This document shows, piece after piece, positions 45,082-57,481 of a DNA stretch of 64,000 nucleotides. The position numbers and the translations under genes are program-made. The notes beneath the pieces are model-generated. The model was not told the DNA's origin, did no database searches, and saw only the letters and a program-made list of their open reading frames with translations. Each line of letters begins with the position of its first letter. Within the stretch, counting starts at the first letter, position 1. The stretch lies in NCBI GenBank assembly GCA_027604505.1, contig JADIIX010000020.1:111209-175208 (forward strand), read 5' to 3'. The DNA comes from Gonapodya sp. JEL0774. Lineage: Eukaryota > Monoblepharomycota > Monoblepharidomycetes > Monoblepharidales > Gonapodyaceae.

Positions 45082-47015
45082 TCAACAAAATTTCCAATGA
45101 TGACTGCAACAGACAGGGTGACAACGTTTACGGTTCAAACTGCATTATCTCCTCACACATAACCAAGGAACAACACTCACTTGCAGTGTAAGCAAGTCAC
45201 AAATGTCGTCATCGGTTCGTCCGCGCTTCTCGTCTGCTTCTGAAAGTATTTAGTTTTACGCAACCCGCACTTGCCGCACTTAAATTGGTCGGTCTCTGCT
45301 TGGTTGTCTTTCGCGACCTGAGCGTCATTCATAGCCTGTCGTTGAAGGTCTCGCATTTCTTGCTTGAGCTCAGGGCTGGCCATGTCCTGGGACATCAGGA
45401 GTATAATGAATGAACACATCGTCGACAGAATCAGCACTCACACTGGTCGTCATCTCGTTCACTCTTTCCAGTTTCAGCTCCCCATGAACAACTGTCTCCC
45501 TGAAACCTGGGTTATTCCTGTCCTTGAGGTTGAGATACAAAGACCGGATACGGGCTTTGTATCGAGTGTCGTCGGGGCCGTGCGTTTGCCACGTAAGGCG
45601 CTCAAGGCGAGTCGCAAGTGAAGAAATCTTTTGAGGATCTGTGAGAAGTTAAAGTGAAGAGACGAACAAAGTGACTGACTTGCAATGAGTTACTAAGGAA
45701 GCATTGGCCACTTGTCATCCTACCACTCGACTCCCTCTCCAGCATTTTCTCCCCAAATTGCAACGAACGGTTTGTTGGCATGGCTTCCACTGAGCCTCTT
45801 CTAGCCCTCCCAACCATTCTGACATTCTCTCCTAATGTGTCCTGGTACTAATGAAACCGTTCTCTGCAAGAATATTGCTCCATCTGTGTTCAGCTTGTTC
45901 TTAAACCTCTTGTTCTTTGGCCCACAGGTAACACTCAGCTCCTCTTCCTCCTCCTTTCAAACTCACGGGCCCACCCCACCAGGCTAAATGCCTTGTACAT
46001 CAACTCGGCACATTTATCTCTTGCCTGGCTCCCCGTTGCCTCCAATGTAATCCCATCCTGTGCGGGCGTGCGCTCAACCAGAGGTGTCGACGGGTCTGTG
46101 GCCGAAGGTGGGGTTAGAGGGTTATTCGAAGTTGTAGTAGGGGAAGTGTTGAGAGAAGAAAGTTTCGGGCGGTCAGATGTTTTCCCAGTGGATGATGAGT
46201 CGGTGGTGCTTGCTCGGCTGTCGGTGGCAGGTCGGTCGGCATCATCCGCAGATGTCACCCGTGGGGGACCGTTGTTGTTAGATGACTCTCGCGGGATAAT
46301 TCTCTCGTCGTTCGCCAGTTTGTGGGCTCTGCTGACATCTCCTCGCGGCCCATTTGAAGACACCGAGCTCGCCTTATCGCCGGCGCCTCCCCCATTTGCA
46401 TCAGTTTTATCATAAGTTGCGTAGTCACTCTTCCATTTAGAGTGAACGCGGCGAGCTAGCGCGGCCAGTTCGGGGTTCAGGTCAGGTTCCTTTCGGAGCT
46501 TGTTGAGCCACAGGGCGGCTTCCGTTCTCTGAAGTCATGACAATCATCCAGAGTTACACCAAGTCGTGTAAGGTATCATTGGCGGGTTAGGGTCAGTCAC
46601 GCAGGTTGATAGGTAGTGAGAGGAAATGGTGGACACAATGACCACCCTTGGGCCGCTGAACAACAAATCACTCCACCAGGTTTTAGACAATACAAAGCTT
46701 GGTACCACAGCACTGGCTCGAAAGCGCCTCCCACTGAGTCTGCTTGCGTCATATTGGTGAGACTCATTTGCACGACATTCACTCACCTTCAGCAACAATG
46801 CGGTGCCCCTGACCTTCTCTAACCGCAGCAGTCCATCCTTGGCAGTCTAGATTTCACGAAAGCGTCAAGTATTCGAGCTATGAATGTTAGAGATTGCGGA
46901 AACTTATATATACATCGTCGAAAACTGAACTGACGTGGACCAATCCATCCTGAATCGACTTTGAAACGCTCTTCTTTAACTCCAAAACAAGCTCGACGTC
47001 CGCGTGGGAACCCAT
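45082..47015 (-). CDS. DST1: Transcription elongation factor TFIIS
   Basis: Stimulates RNA polymerase II transcript cleavage. Start MGSHADVELVLELKKSVSKS at 47015. N-terminal LW/domain I pieces are LRLEKVRGTALLLK and RTEAALWLNKLRKEPDLNPE, followed by ARRVHSKWKSD. A Ser/Thr linker precedes the central domain (ARDKCAELMYKAF, ARIRSLYLNLKDRNNPGFRE). The zinc ribbon reads FKCGKCGLRKTKYFQKQTRS then ADEPMTTFVTCLHC, including the invariant acidic pair DE. A short last exon (to 45082) supplies NHHWKFC, giving the fourth ligand and standard family ending. One intron in the N-terminal part is about 250 nt, longer than most here. Identity is certain from the ribbon; the first exon junction is inferred. 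Confidence 0.92.
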
Positions 47016-47177
47016 TTATATAATTTGGATTGGAAGGCAGAAATGGAGTCACTTGCAGTCCAGATGAAGCAGCCAGCACGAACAACGGCACATGTTTTGA
47101 ACACAAACCTCCCCACATTTTCACATAGTTTCTGCACCCTTCATCTGCAAACTTCATCACTTTTACTTCCCTGGACA
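47016..47177. promoter_or_regulatory. Short divergent promoter between TFIIS and PPIL2
   Basis: 162 bases separate the two start codons. No TATA element or known site stands out. Confidence 0.35.
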
Positions 47178-49589
47178 ATGGGGTATGTGCGTGGCAATCT
47201 TCAACTTTAAGGACCCTGCAAGCACTTGCTTTCTCCTGCAAATACAACGATTCTCTCACTTACGGTTTGTGCGGTTTCCTTTCAAACGGCTGTTCTTACT
47301 GTCTCCAACTGCAACTCTTTTGGAAACTGGAATGGTACTCACAATGAAGGAAGAAGTGAGGATCCAATATCATTCAGCGTGTTTGATTGGGAAGCGTTCT
47401 TTTCTGATGGTCCTTTCCCAATAGCACGGACAAGCAGTATATTACACGATCAGAATGGACAGGAGAGGCTCCAGGCTCAGATGGGGGAATGAAGGTAAAG
47501 CTCGACATATCCAGCAACGCAAGTCGACATCCTCCTAACCGTCCGATATCCATAGTTTGGTGGAACCATGGGAAAATATTCTTCGCTGCCATTCAAACGT
47601 CTGCCGTTCTATTGCTGCGCAATATCGCTGGGGCCGTTTGAGAACCCATACTGGTGAAGGCTCCTGATTCCTAATCTTTCGGTGACGTGCCTCGAATTCC
47701 TCCTATTCCCCTTTTCTTAGTACTCCAGATGGTACAGTATTTGAATTGATGAACATCGTACCGTTTCTCCGGAAGTACGGGTGCGTTCCGATGAGACTGT
47801 TAAATGTGGTATCACATAAATGATAAACTCCTTGGCTTTCAGCGTTCACCCGGTGACTGGAGGTAAACTTGTGATGAAAGACCTCATCAAGCTCAATTTT
47901 TTCAAGAATGCAAGTGGTAGGTTATCCTGTTGCAGTGACAAAGTTTCGCTCAAAGTGCAACAACCTTTCCCCTTTTTATATATCTCCCAAATGAAGGCGA
48001 GTTCCACTGCCCTGTTACTTTCAAACCTCTCGGTGAACACACCAAGATTGTTGCGGTCCGCACCACCGGCAATGTCTACTCCTGGGAAGCAATTGATGAG
48101 CTCAATATTCAACCCAAAAACTGGAAGGACCTACTCTCAGACGAGCCGTTTAAACGCAGTGACCTCATAACCATACAGGACCCTCATGATATTGAAGCGA
48201 GGTCTATCTCGAAATTTTATTATCGTACACACGAACTGGCGCTACCCAAAGCCACCCCTCTTGGAGCAGCAGCATCTTCGGGTGCAGGTGTCGGAGACGA
48301 GCCGCCTGCTTCGTCGTCGCCTACCAGTGATGCCTTGACTATTAATGCGCAGGGGACGACCGCCCGAACATTGCGGGAACTCGAGGCAAAGAAAGTGCGG
48401 GAGAAGGAAGAGAGACTGAGAGAGCTGGACGCGGCGAAGATTACACCGTCCCACGTGACAAAGGTGAGCATTCGGTCTGAACCATGTGTCCTCTGGGATT
48501 CAGTTGTCACAATCTTTGGTAGGCGACACTCCCTTATAATGCTGCACACTTCTCCAACAACCGCATGGCAGCATCTGTAAGTTCCCTACAAGTTTCCGAG
48601 GAAGTAACTCCATCATATCTGACATTCGCTCACACCGGATTTTTGTTGATGGCCTTCTGATTGTAGCTCACATCTACCGCTACAACCGTCTCAACCTCTC
48701 AAGAGCGCCACGTAGTCGATGAAGAAGAGTACATGTTTAAGCGGGTCAAAGGTCCCGCATACGCAGCAATTCGAACAAGCTTAGGGCAGCTCAATGTGGA
48801 ATTGTTTTGTGAAAAGGTGCCAAAGACCTGTTTTAACTTTATTGGTTTGGCAAAAAAGGACAAATACAACGGGACCATTTTCCATCGACTTATCAGAGGA
48901 TTTATGGTACAAGGTGAGAGGACATGGTTTGCTTGATGCCCCTTACAGTACCCATGCAGCAGCATTTTTTGGGACTCCTCGGTACGGAGCTCAGGGGGAG
49001 ATCCAACAGGCACAGGCAGAGGAGGGGAATCCGTGTGGGGTACGCCTTTTGCTAATGAAATCAACCAGGGCCTTAGTCACGACGCCCGGGGTGTTCTGAG
49101 TATGGCGAACCGAGGACCAAACACGAACACCTCTCAATTTTTCGTGACCTTGGGCGAATGTAAGCATTTGGACGGGAAGCACAGCATTTTCGGCAAAGTA
49201 GTCGGTGGGCTGGAGACGCTGGGAAAGATTGAGGCGGTGGATACGGATAAGGCTGATCGACCCAAAATGGAGATCAAGATTGAGGATGTGCAAGTGTTCG
49301 TTGACGTGAGTTTGCTATGAAGAGACATCAATTGTTTGCCGAGAAACATCCTCACGTTTCTTTTCTTCGTCATGACCTTGATAAGCCCTTTGATGAGTTC
49401 CAAAAGGAACTCGCGAAAAAACTTGCAGAGGGAAAATCCAAACAGGTTGAACAAACTAAACCTGCACCTCTGGTTGCGAAGCACGGAGGAGTTGGCAAGT
49501 ATTTGGACATACCTCAAGTGGCAGCGAAGAAGAGGGAGATAGCATCAACGGATGGGGGTGGACCAGATGAGAAGCGCAGAAAGACGTGA
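47178..49589 (+). CDS. PPIL2: U-box/cyclophilin-type peptidyl-prolyl isomerase (PPIL2/Cyp60/CYP8)
   Basis: Spliceosome-associated protein with an E3-like U-box and a cyclophilin domain. The 5-nt first exon (47178-47182, ATGGG) is inferred because it joins the next exon (from 47425) to read MGTDKQYITRSEW, the family start. The U-box region follows: PFENPYCTPDGTVFELMNIV and LRKYG, LIKLNFFKNASG, CPVTFKPLGEHTKIVAVRTT, and NWKDLLSDEPFKRSDLITIQ. A Ser/Lys linker leads to the cyclophilin: [92 protein letters not shown]. The isomerase-site tryptophan is replaced, as in PPIL2 relatives. The ending is basic (KKREIASTDGGGPDEKRRKT). Confidence 0.9.
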
Positions 49590-50221
49590 ATGATTGCATT
49601 AACCCCACATTAATTTTGTCATATAATACCTGTTCTCGCAAGCGCACAGTGTACCTCGGTCTTTCAATCTACATGATCCACTCCAACTTCCCGAACCTGT
49701 GTTCTTAGATAGGGAACTTAATCTGAATAATGTACATACGATACCTGTTGCACTCACAGAACAATAGGTACATCACAGTTTGAGGTGTTACATGCAAATC
49801 TTGGTATTTTGATGTCCACGTTCTTCTTGCAAAGCTCGCGATCTTTGACGGCTACTGCTCATTCGTAGGCGTCCAGATGAAAATGATTGTGGATGAGCAA
49901 AATTTGCAAACACGCACCGATTCCAGCAGTTGAATTTTGAGTTTTTCGCGTTTGATGTGCGAATCTGTAATTGTGAACCGGGATATCAATGTTGTAAAGT
50001 CCATATCAATCGCGGGCTTCGGGGTCTCATTGTTGACCTCAGTAGACGCCAAATCCAATTACCCGGCGCTCGGAATGTATTCCTCCCCCCTTGTCCATTT
50101 TTTGCGGTGATCACAGCTTATCGCCCACCGGAAGCCAATTCCTGTAAAAGGCTCATCAACCAGTGCGCCATCCTTCTTGTCGGCCGCCCTCCTTCTTTGC
50201 TCTTGAATATTTCCTCGGAAC
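49590..50221. other. Intergenic region upstream of the carrier gene
   Basis: 632 bases between the PPIL2 stop and the carrier start. Short open frames on both strands look like chance. No RNA gene or repeat recognised. Confidence 0.4.
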
Positions 50222-51894
50222 ATGCCCAAACTGTCACCCTTTGGTGAGCGTGCTGTCAGTTTGGCCTTTTTCCGTCACCCTGCTCAATCGATTCCTGGTA
50301 TTTTCTCACAATACGAATCACTGGCTATTTTGATTGTCAACCGTGGACTTTGGGGTTCCAGGTGATGCGGTTGCCGGGTCCGCTGGAGCTGCCTTCTCGG
50401 GTACGGTTGTCTACCCACTGGATGTGTGAGTTTCACGCGTTCTCGCCTTGGTTCATTGATCTCCGTAGTGCTCTGTTCTGATGGTATCTCATTCCTCTGT
50501 TTCGAAATGTGGTGACGACGGTGACTTGGTTCCGATGCCACGGACATTCCCTCCCTTCACCTGCTTAAAAAATCGCTCGTTGATCATCTTTCGTCGTCTT
50601 CTCGTATTGTGCTATTTCCTGACATCGCACGCTTTGGTTCGGTCCTTCTGTTCTGACTGATGGAATATAACCGTGTTACTCAGGATAAAGACTCGTCTTC
50701 AAGTGCAGTCACGGCACATGGCCCATCTTGCCAGTCACCAGCACTATTCGTCGGCTTGGGATGCGTTCTGGAAGATTCTGGAGCAAGAAGGTGTCACTGG
50801 TCTCTATGTCGGGATTGGCAGCGGGATCATGGGCACAATTCTCCAGAACTTCGCTTACTTCTACTGTTACTCTCTCATCAGAGGGACCTACCAAAGGAGA
50901 AATCCAGGAACACTCGGTACCTTCACGGAGCTTGGACTTGGTGCTGCTGCTGGGGCCTTGACACAAATGTTTACACTGCCAATTGCGGTTGTGAACACAA
51001 GGTGGGGGGAAGGGTCGATCGCCGTCGCGAATATCTTAGCAGTCGGCTTTTGAAACTCAATTTCTGTCTTCATTTGATCAGGCAACAAACAGCGTCTAAG
51101 AAGGAAGCGAAAACGTTCTTCCAAACAATGTGGGATATCATTCGGGTGGACGGATACCAGGGATTGTGGAAGGGTGAGCTTCAGAATCACTTCAATCAAT
51201 GCTCGCCGCATTCCATCGGCCTTTTGAAAACTCCCCTCCTATCTGTGTTTTCTCTCTGTCGCGTTTGTCTCCAGGCCTCACTCCTTCCCTAATTCTCACC
51301 GTCAATCCCGCAATCACCTACGGCGTCTTCGAGCGTCTCAAAGCTTACCTTCTCCTCACTCGCCCGCGCAAAGGAAACGCCCTCGGCTCTGGTGAAATCT
51401 TCGCCATTGGAGCAATTTCTAAAACACTCGCGACGGTCGTCACCTTCCCTTACATCTTGGCAAAGGTTAAGCTTCAATGGAAGCCACCTAAAGAGCTGGT
51501 TGAGTCTGGCAACAAGGAGCAAATTGAAAAACTCCAGTACAAGAGCAGCTTAGATGTTTTGCGGAAGGTCTACGAGAGTGATGGTGTCTTGGGTTGGTAC
51601 AAGGTGGGTTGGTCCTCGTCCCCAGCCATAGTTTTGATCTCCGATCCGAACTTCGAACTATGACCATTTCTTAAATAAAGGGTATGAACGCACAAATATA
51701 CAAGGCTGTCCTCAACCAAGCTATTCTTTTCGTAACAAAGGAGCAGGTGAGCATTTCGGAGCAACTGAACTCCGCACTCGAATCAATACTCAACAATGCC
51801 ATTTTGTACCCGAAAGTTCTCTTTGTACATATTCGCGTTGTTCCAGTTGATTGCGAAGCTGCAGGCGGATTTAAAAGTTAAGCAAAGAGGTTGA
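50222..51894 (+). CDS. Peroxisomal adenine-nucleotide carrier (PMP34/ANT1-like, SLC25 family)
   Basis: Six-helix carrier likely importing ATP into peroxisomes. Seven exons (50222-50243, 50362-50425, 50684-51001, 51082-51173, 51275-51603, 51681-51746 and 51847-51894) total 939 nt, 312 residues. The three SLC25 signatures are recognisable: PLDVIKTRLQV, LPIAVVNTRQQ and FPYILAKVKLQW, each after odd-numbered helices. The start MPKLSPFGDAVAGSAGAAFS, with only a short N-terminal tail, and the loop YQGLWKGLTPSLILTVNPAI followed by TYGVFERLK match PMP34/ANT1 rather than mitochondrial ATP/ADP carriers, which have RRRMMM (absent here). A mitochondrial location or other nucleotide/CoA substrate cannot be excluded. 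Confidence 0.85.
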
Positions 51895-52030
51895 CGTTGA
51901 TTGTACGGGAGAATTACAACTACACGCATATTGGTGTTAGATTCAGTGGAATGTTTTGCATAGATGCTAAGTCTCAAAACAAATGCAATCATATATACAA
52001 TGTCGTGATGAGGACGCCGCATACTTGAAG

Positions 52031-55000
52031 CTATCGTGCGGCGGCCGACCATCCCTCTTCAACATCAAAAAATTCCCGAAATCTCGCATCTTGCCTCAAC
52101 ACATCGTCATCGGCAATAGTGTAATAAGCGTGAAGCAGGAGATTAGGAAAGCGAGAGGTGAAGTACTGCAAGAATCCCTCAGGAAGTGCTCCCAAAGCCC
52201 TCTGAACGTGCTCGGGAAGATCTTGGTAGTGGTGCTTCTGTATGCATGAGGTGATCGCGTTTTAGCATTCCAACACAGTCCCATGGCCGACACAGACGAG
52301 TCTGACCTTGTTTCTAAGGGCTCGGAGAAGGTCTCTTATGGACGAACCATCATATTTGCGGTACTTTCCCAGATTTTCGACCAAATATCGATCGATTCTC
52401 TTGTACCAGTCGTTGCCCACAACCTGTGGGGCACGGGACTCCAATTTCTGCAGAAGAGGTGTCGGCGGGAACTTCTCCTCGATCTCAAAGCGGTCTGAAA
52501 CCTCCTGCAGAAATGCAAGACGTTTCGAGGGCGTCCAAAAGTACGGGTGAGTGATGACTTGGGCGGCAGTGGGGCTTCAGGGGTAATTAGGCGACGTAAG
52601 TTTTATTGCCCTCAAAGCTCAGGGAGATTCAAAATCCCGAACCTACCGCTCCGCAGGGCGCAGTCGAATCATCCTCTCAATGAGGTCCATGGCCTCGACA
52701 CCCTCTTCACCCATTCCATCCAGTCTCGAAACAGAGTAGTTCCCCTTTAAGATGTTCCCCTCGCGCAAGTACCGGTCTCCGAAAGGATGATCTCCATCCG
52801 TAAGAACGTAGTAAAACACGCAACCGGCCGAAAAGATATCAACTGCCTTAGTAATACGTCGCCCACTATCAAGCACGGGCTTAGTGTTACTTGATTCATT
52901 TGAAGAGTGGGAATCATCCTCGGGAGCGACCGGGGTACCAGTATCTGGGGCTATGCATTCAGGAGCTCGCCAGCCAATCGTCCCACCAGAGCCGTTGAGT
53001 GTGTTATGAAACGAGGATTGGTTGTCGTCCAGCCTTTTGGAAAGACCAAAGTCGGAGATGAGAATGCGGGGAGGGATCTTCGCGGGGTGAGATGATATCA
53101 AGATATTCTGTCCATTCGTAGGTGGCGATCGTATCAGAGACAGGCATTTACGGTAGATTTCGCACCACCCCTCGAGCAGAACCAACTCCCACCTGCGGCT
53201 TTATGTCCCGGTGCACAATCTTCAGGGAATGCAAGTACCCTATCCCAGAAACAATCTGCCTCAGTATTCTTTGTGGCTCCATCCTCTTCTTCAACTCCAC
53301 TAGCTCGTTCTTTCTATCTGCAATACTCCGCTTGGCCACACTCCCCGGTCCCGAAACTACCAATCCCGCAACCACTTCAGGTCTCATCTCCACCACATCG
53401 TACAAGCTCGCGGGGCACAATTCAAGTGCTAAATAGAGAAACTTGTCTGATTTCTCCATTGCGAAGTACCGCACAACGTTGGGGTGGCGGTCTGATTCGC
53501 GGAGAAGATCCAATTCCCGGTCTGCAGCCGAATAAAAATCTACGAGGAGTCTTTTCACAGCGCAAGGGTGGCCCTGGAAGGCACCAAGGAGAACGACGGT
53601 GCCATGCGATCCAAGACCAAGAATGGTATCAGTAACGGTGATGGAATTGAGTGTGAGTGTATGCGGGGTGGTCGGGTGGTGAACATTGGTCACCACAGTG
53701 TTTGAGATTTGGGGGAGTACTGTGATGGCTGGTGGAGGAGAGCTCGGCTTACCGGGCGAGCTGGAATCTGACCTCGAAGTAGAACTCGAAACAGCCGAGA
53801 TGGAATTAGAAGCCAGTGCTGGCTGCAGAACCTCTCCAGTACCCTCGACCTGTCCGTCAGTTTTTGCAATCATCTCCACCCCTTCAGTCTTGCCCTCCTT
53901 TCCTTTTCCATGCCTCGGCCTCCTTCTCCTCTTTCCCACCGTCAAACCAACACCACCCTCCTTCTCCTCCCCATCTTCCACGTCGTCCCTCGCTCCACCT
54001 GCTCCTCGAGCACGAGACCAAATCATCCGTTTTCCCATCCCTGCCCGACCAGCCAAAAACCCCGCTACCCCAACTACCATCGCAACGGTCGCAACCATGA
54101 TCCCTTTACCAGCCCACTCCCCTGCACTCTCCCACACACCTCCCTCTCGAGAGTTAGTTCCCACTTTACGACCGCCTTGCCCCGCCGGCAACAACCTCCC
54201 CTCGTCACTGATGCCCAATCCCCCATTTCCGTATCCGGTAGTCGCAACGGGTGATCCATCTGGCGCCATCAACGGCGGCGCCACATCGTACGAGAGAACC
54301 AGACCTGCGAGGCAGGCGGGGTACGTGGGGGACGCGGGAATGCAGGGCTCAGATACTGTAGCGGTGAAGTTTGCGAAGAGAGACAATACGGGGCCGACAG
54401 AAGGGGTCGAGGGCGATGGTGCAGGAGCCGCCGTCGTTGAAGCCATCAGTGGTCGGTCGATATCTTTGTCCGAGTCGTCGTCTCCGTGGTCCAGCACCCC
54501 AATTCCTTTTCCCCCACTGTATTCATCCACGTCCTCATATGTTTCCTCCCCAGCGCGCAACACCATCTGCTCCTTTTCTGACCCATCATCCGCGCTCACA
54601 CCCCCCCGCTCGCCACCGTACCCGACCCGACCCACCTCCCCCACATGGGTTCCCCCTCCCAACACAAACAAGGACCCGTTATGCATCCCCACGAACGCTT
54701 GTCGGGGCACTTGTGGACCAGAGTCTGGTTCCGGATTCGCAGGATGGCGAGGAAAAACCTGACGGAGAGCGTAACGGGGCCCGTAATAGGACGGGTACGC
54801 GACAAGTGAGAAGGAGGATACAGCAGGAGTGGGGAGCTGAATGGTGTGGAGTGTATCTAAGAGAGGTTGGTGAGGGGGAACAGAGTGCACATGAACACCA
54901 TAAGGTCCATGGCGGGTGCGTGTATGTGGAATGAATCCATCAGCACGAACAGTGGTTCCCACACAACCATGCGCCAAACCCAGCCGCAAAGTAAGGACCC

Positions 55001-57036
55001 TCCTCCAACTTACCTGTACGCTTATCTCTCACAGCGACCCGCCCATCCATTCCCGCAACCACCTCCACATCCTCATCGTGGCCCTCTGGCCCTCCCTCTG
55101 AGTCACCGTGTCCCCCGTACCCATCCCCACTCCCACTCCCGCTCCCACTCCCAACGCCATCACTTCCCGAAAACTCTACATACCTCACCTCCCACCCTCG
55201 ACCCCCCGAGATTGCATCGACCCGTACCAAATACTCTGTGCGGCCGACAAACACGGTGGGGCGAACACCCTCCTTCCCGCTCTCGTCCCCGTCCCCGTTC
55301 GAGTCCCCATCGGCGTCAGCTGGGCACGTCAAGTCCACGTCGACTCCATAGGTGCGTACAAGGCGTCCCGAAAAGGGGTTGAGGTGCAACAGCGAGGTGC
55401 GACGAAGGGCCGTGTGGAGAGTTCCCGACGGACTGAGGAGGGGGGGGGAGGTGGAGAGGTGGGGGATGGGGAGCGGGAGTTTCTAACCAGGTACAAGGCG
55501 TTGGGGTGGGATATGAATGGTACGAGGTGGATGAGCTCGGGTGTTGGTGACGGTATCCACACGCACGAAATCCCGTTCGAAAAGCAGCACGATTGAGAGC
55601 GCAGTTGCCGATCTGACGCGAGTGAACAATGTTCCACCGCAAAAGAAAACCGCCCCGTTTCACTCATTGCTACATCTCCGCCTCGGCGCATCTCACGCTG
55701 TCTCTGTTGCTTGACTTCACACACACACCCCAGACACCCCGCCACCAAACGTCGCCTCTTTAAACCTCCAACCTCCAATCTCGCCACCGCAAACAATCAA
55801 AAAACCTACCGTCATCCCCCCACCGGTCCTGTACACGAACAAGTTTCCACCGACGGGGTCGGGGATGTACACTTCGTCATCTGCCCGAGCATCCTGGTCA
55901 GCTGTGGGATCTGGGATGAGGGCGTGCGAGGAGGAGAGCTCCGGGTTGGAAGGCAATTCGTCGTCCCAATCGGAGGAGGTGGGAGAATCAAATGTAGCAT
56001 CATCTGTGAGCACGGTTTCAGTGTCCCTAAAAACACGGGAAGACTTGGATCCACCACGAGGCTTTCGTGCAGGGGGAGTTGCCGGGGAAGGGGTGTATGC
56101 ACGCGCAGCGACAACGGGCCCACCTGCATCGAGGGACCACAAGAGTTTCCCCGACTGCGTGTCGACACCATGGAGCGACCCATCGAGAGATGCAATAATG
56201 AGGAGGTCGGTTCGGGTGGGGTGTTGGTGGGGAGCGGGGAGTCGCCGTCGGAGGCGGGGAGAGTTCGTTATGGGTTTCGGGGGGGAAAGGAATGCGAGCT
56301 CTTTTGAAGGGGTGGGTGGAGTAGAGTTGGCGGGACAGGACGGGTCAGTAGGGTGGCAGGAGGGGAGAGTCGCGTGTGAGCTGGTGCGGGTTGGTACGGA
56401 GACGAGAGCGAGTGTGGTGGAGTGTGGTGGGGAATGCAGGAGGGAGCGGATCCCGGTTTGGCGTGGCGCAGGGGATGCGGAGGCAAAAGGGCTCGGCGCG
56501 AGATGCGATGGACCGGGTGAGGCGGACCGAGGTTGGGGAGGATGATGGAGTGAGGGGACGTTCGAGTGCTGATTCCTGAGAACAAGAACCGGGTCGAGTG
56601 CCCCGTTACGAGCGTCCTTTGGCAAATTGAGCGATTCCTGGCTAATGAAGAATCCCTGATGCGATGGCGTTGGAGCGGGGGGCGACTGGAGGTAGAGAAT
56701 GGCGACTAGCACGGGAAGCAGCACCCCGATGATTGCAGGCAGCCAGTAGGCGGCGTAGGCCAGAGCCCACGCAGGTAGTAGGCGAGACAGAATAGAGTGC
56801 AAAAACGGCTTGTTTTTGCGGGGAATCTGGGGAGGCGGCGGTATCTTTCTGAGTGTTGCCTGGGGAGAGTGTGTGCTCTGCCTCTGCGTCTGGGACACGG
56901 CCACTCCATGCACAGGGAAGAGCAGTGAGACATCTCCAGGTGCTGCTTCGCTCGTCCGCTTCATTGAAGCATCAGCTTTTCCCTCACGTGTAGTATCCTG
57001 GGAGTGGGACCTTTTGTCAAGGGCGGCTTGTTCCAT
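52031..57036 (-). CDS. IRE1: IRE1, ER stress-sensing kinase/endoribonuclease
   Basis: Unfolded-protein-response sensor. Read from 57036: about 85 basic/polar residues, a hydrophobic stretch at residues 88-117 ([20 protein letters not shown]), then the luminal sensor with PQQ-like strands ([52 protein letters not shown], and [17 protein letters not shown]). A second membrane segment ([17 protein letters not shown]) precedes a linker and the kinase: [72 protein letters not shown]. The KEN ribonuclease domain follows ([55 protein letters not shown]). Stop at 52031-52033. Luminal Ser/Gly- and Pro-rich insertions are long. Several introns in the luminal part are not exactly placed. Confidence 0.92.
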
Positions 57037-57481
57037 CGTCTATGTAAGCAAAACTTGACGGGTTCTAGCGCCAAGGCTATCTCTGCAAAGCATTCCATTC
57101 ACTTGGGCAGAGCCGCAGTGAAATGACTCGCAATTTGAAATGCCACGAGCTCCGAGCTGCACCAGATATTCGGAGTCAGAACAGGAACAGGTTGGAAAAT
57201 TGCAGCGACCCAAACGCCCAAGTGAGATAAAATACACCCGATTGTTTGCGACTGCGATTCCAGTTATGTCGACAAGGCGAATGCAGCTCGTTCACAGTGT
57301 TCTACCGAGGTAACCTGTGAACTGCTTGGTGGCCACAGGTCACTACATATTTATCACACCTTCCACACGGAAATAAAACACATAATTGGAACGGAGCAAG
57401 CAAATCTTCTGTTTCTAAGATTGATTTTGTTTTTGCTTGCACTCGGGTACTTGTCTATCTTGTATGCCAACGGACCTCCAA
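57037..57481. other. Intergenic region upstream of IRE1
   Basis: 445 bases between the IRE1 start and the ferredoxin stop, AT-richer than the flanking genes. No gene, tRNA or repeat recognised. Confidence 0.4.

Noticed and set aside
53686-54934. Two long plus-strand frames opposite the IRE1 linker and luminal coding region
   Set aside because: Their Ser/Pro-rich composition mirrors the opposite strand, and the minus strand carries recognisable kinase and membrane segments.
55865-56545. Plus-strand frame of 226 codons opposite the IRE1 luminal domain
   Set aside because: It is a shadow of a GC-rich real exon with no family features.
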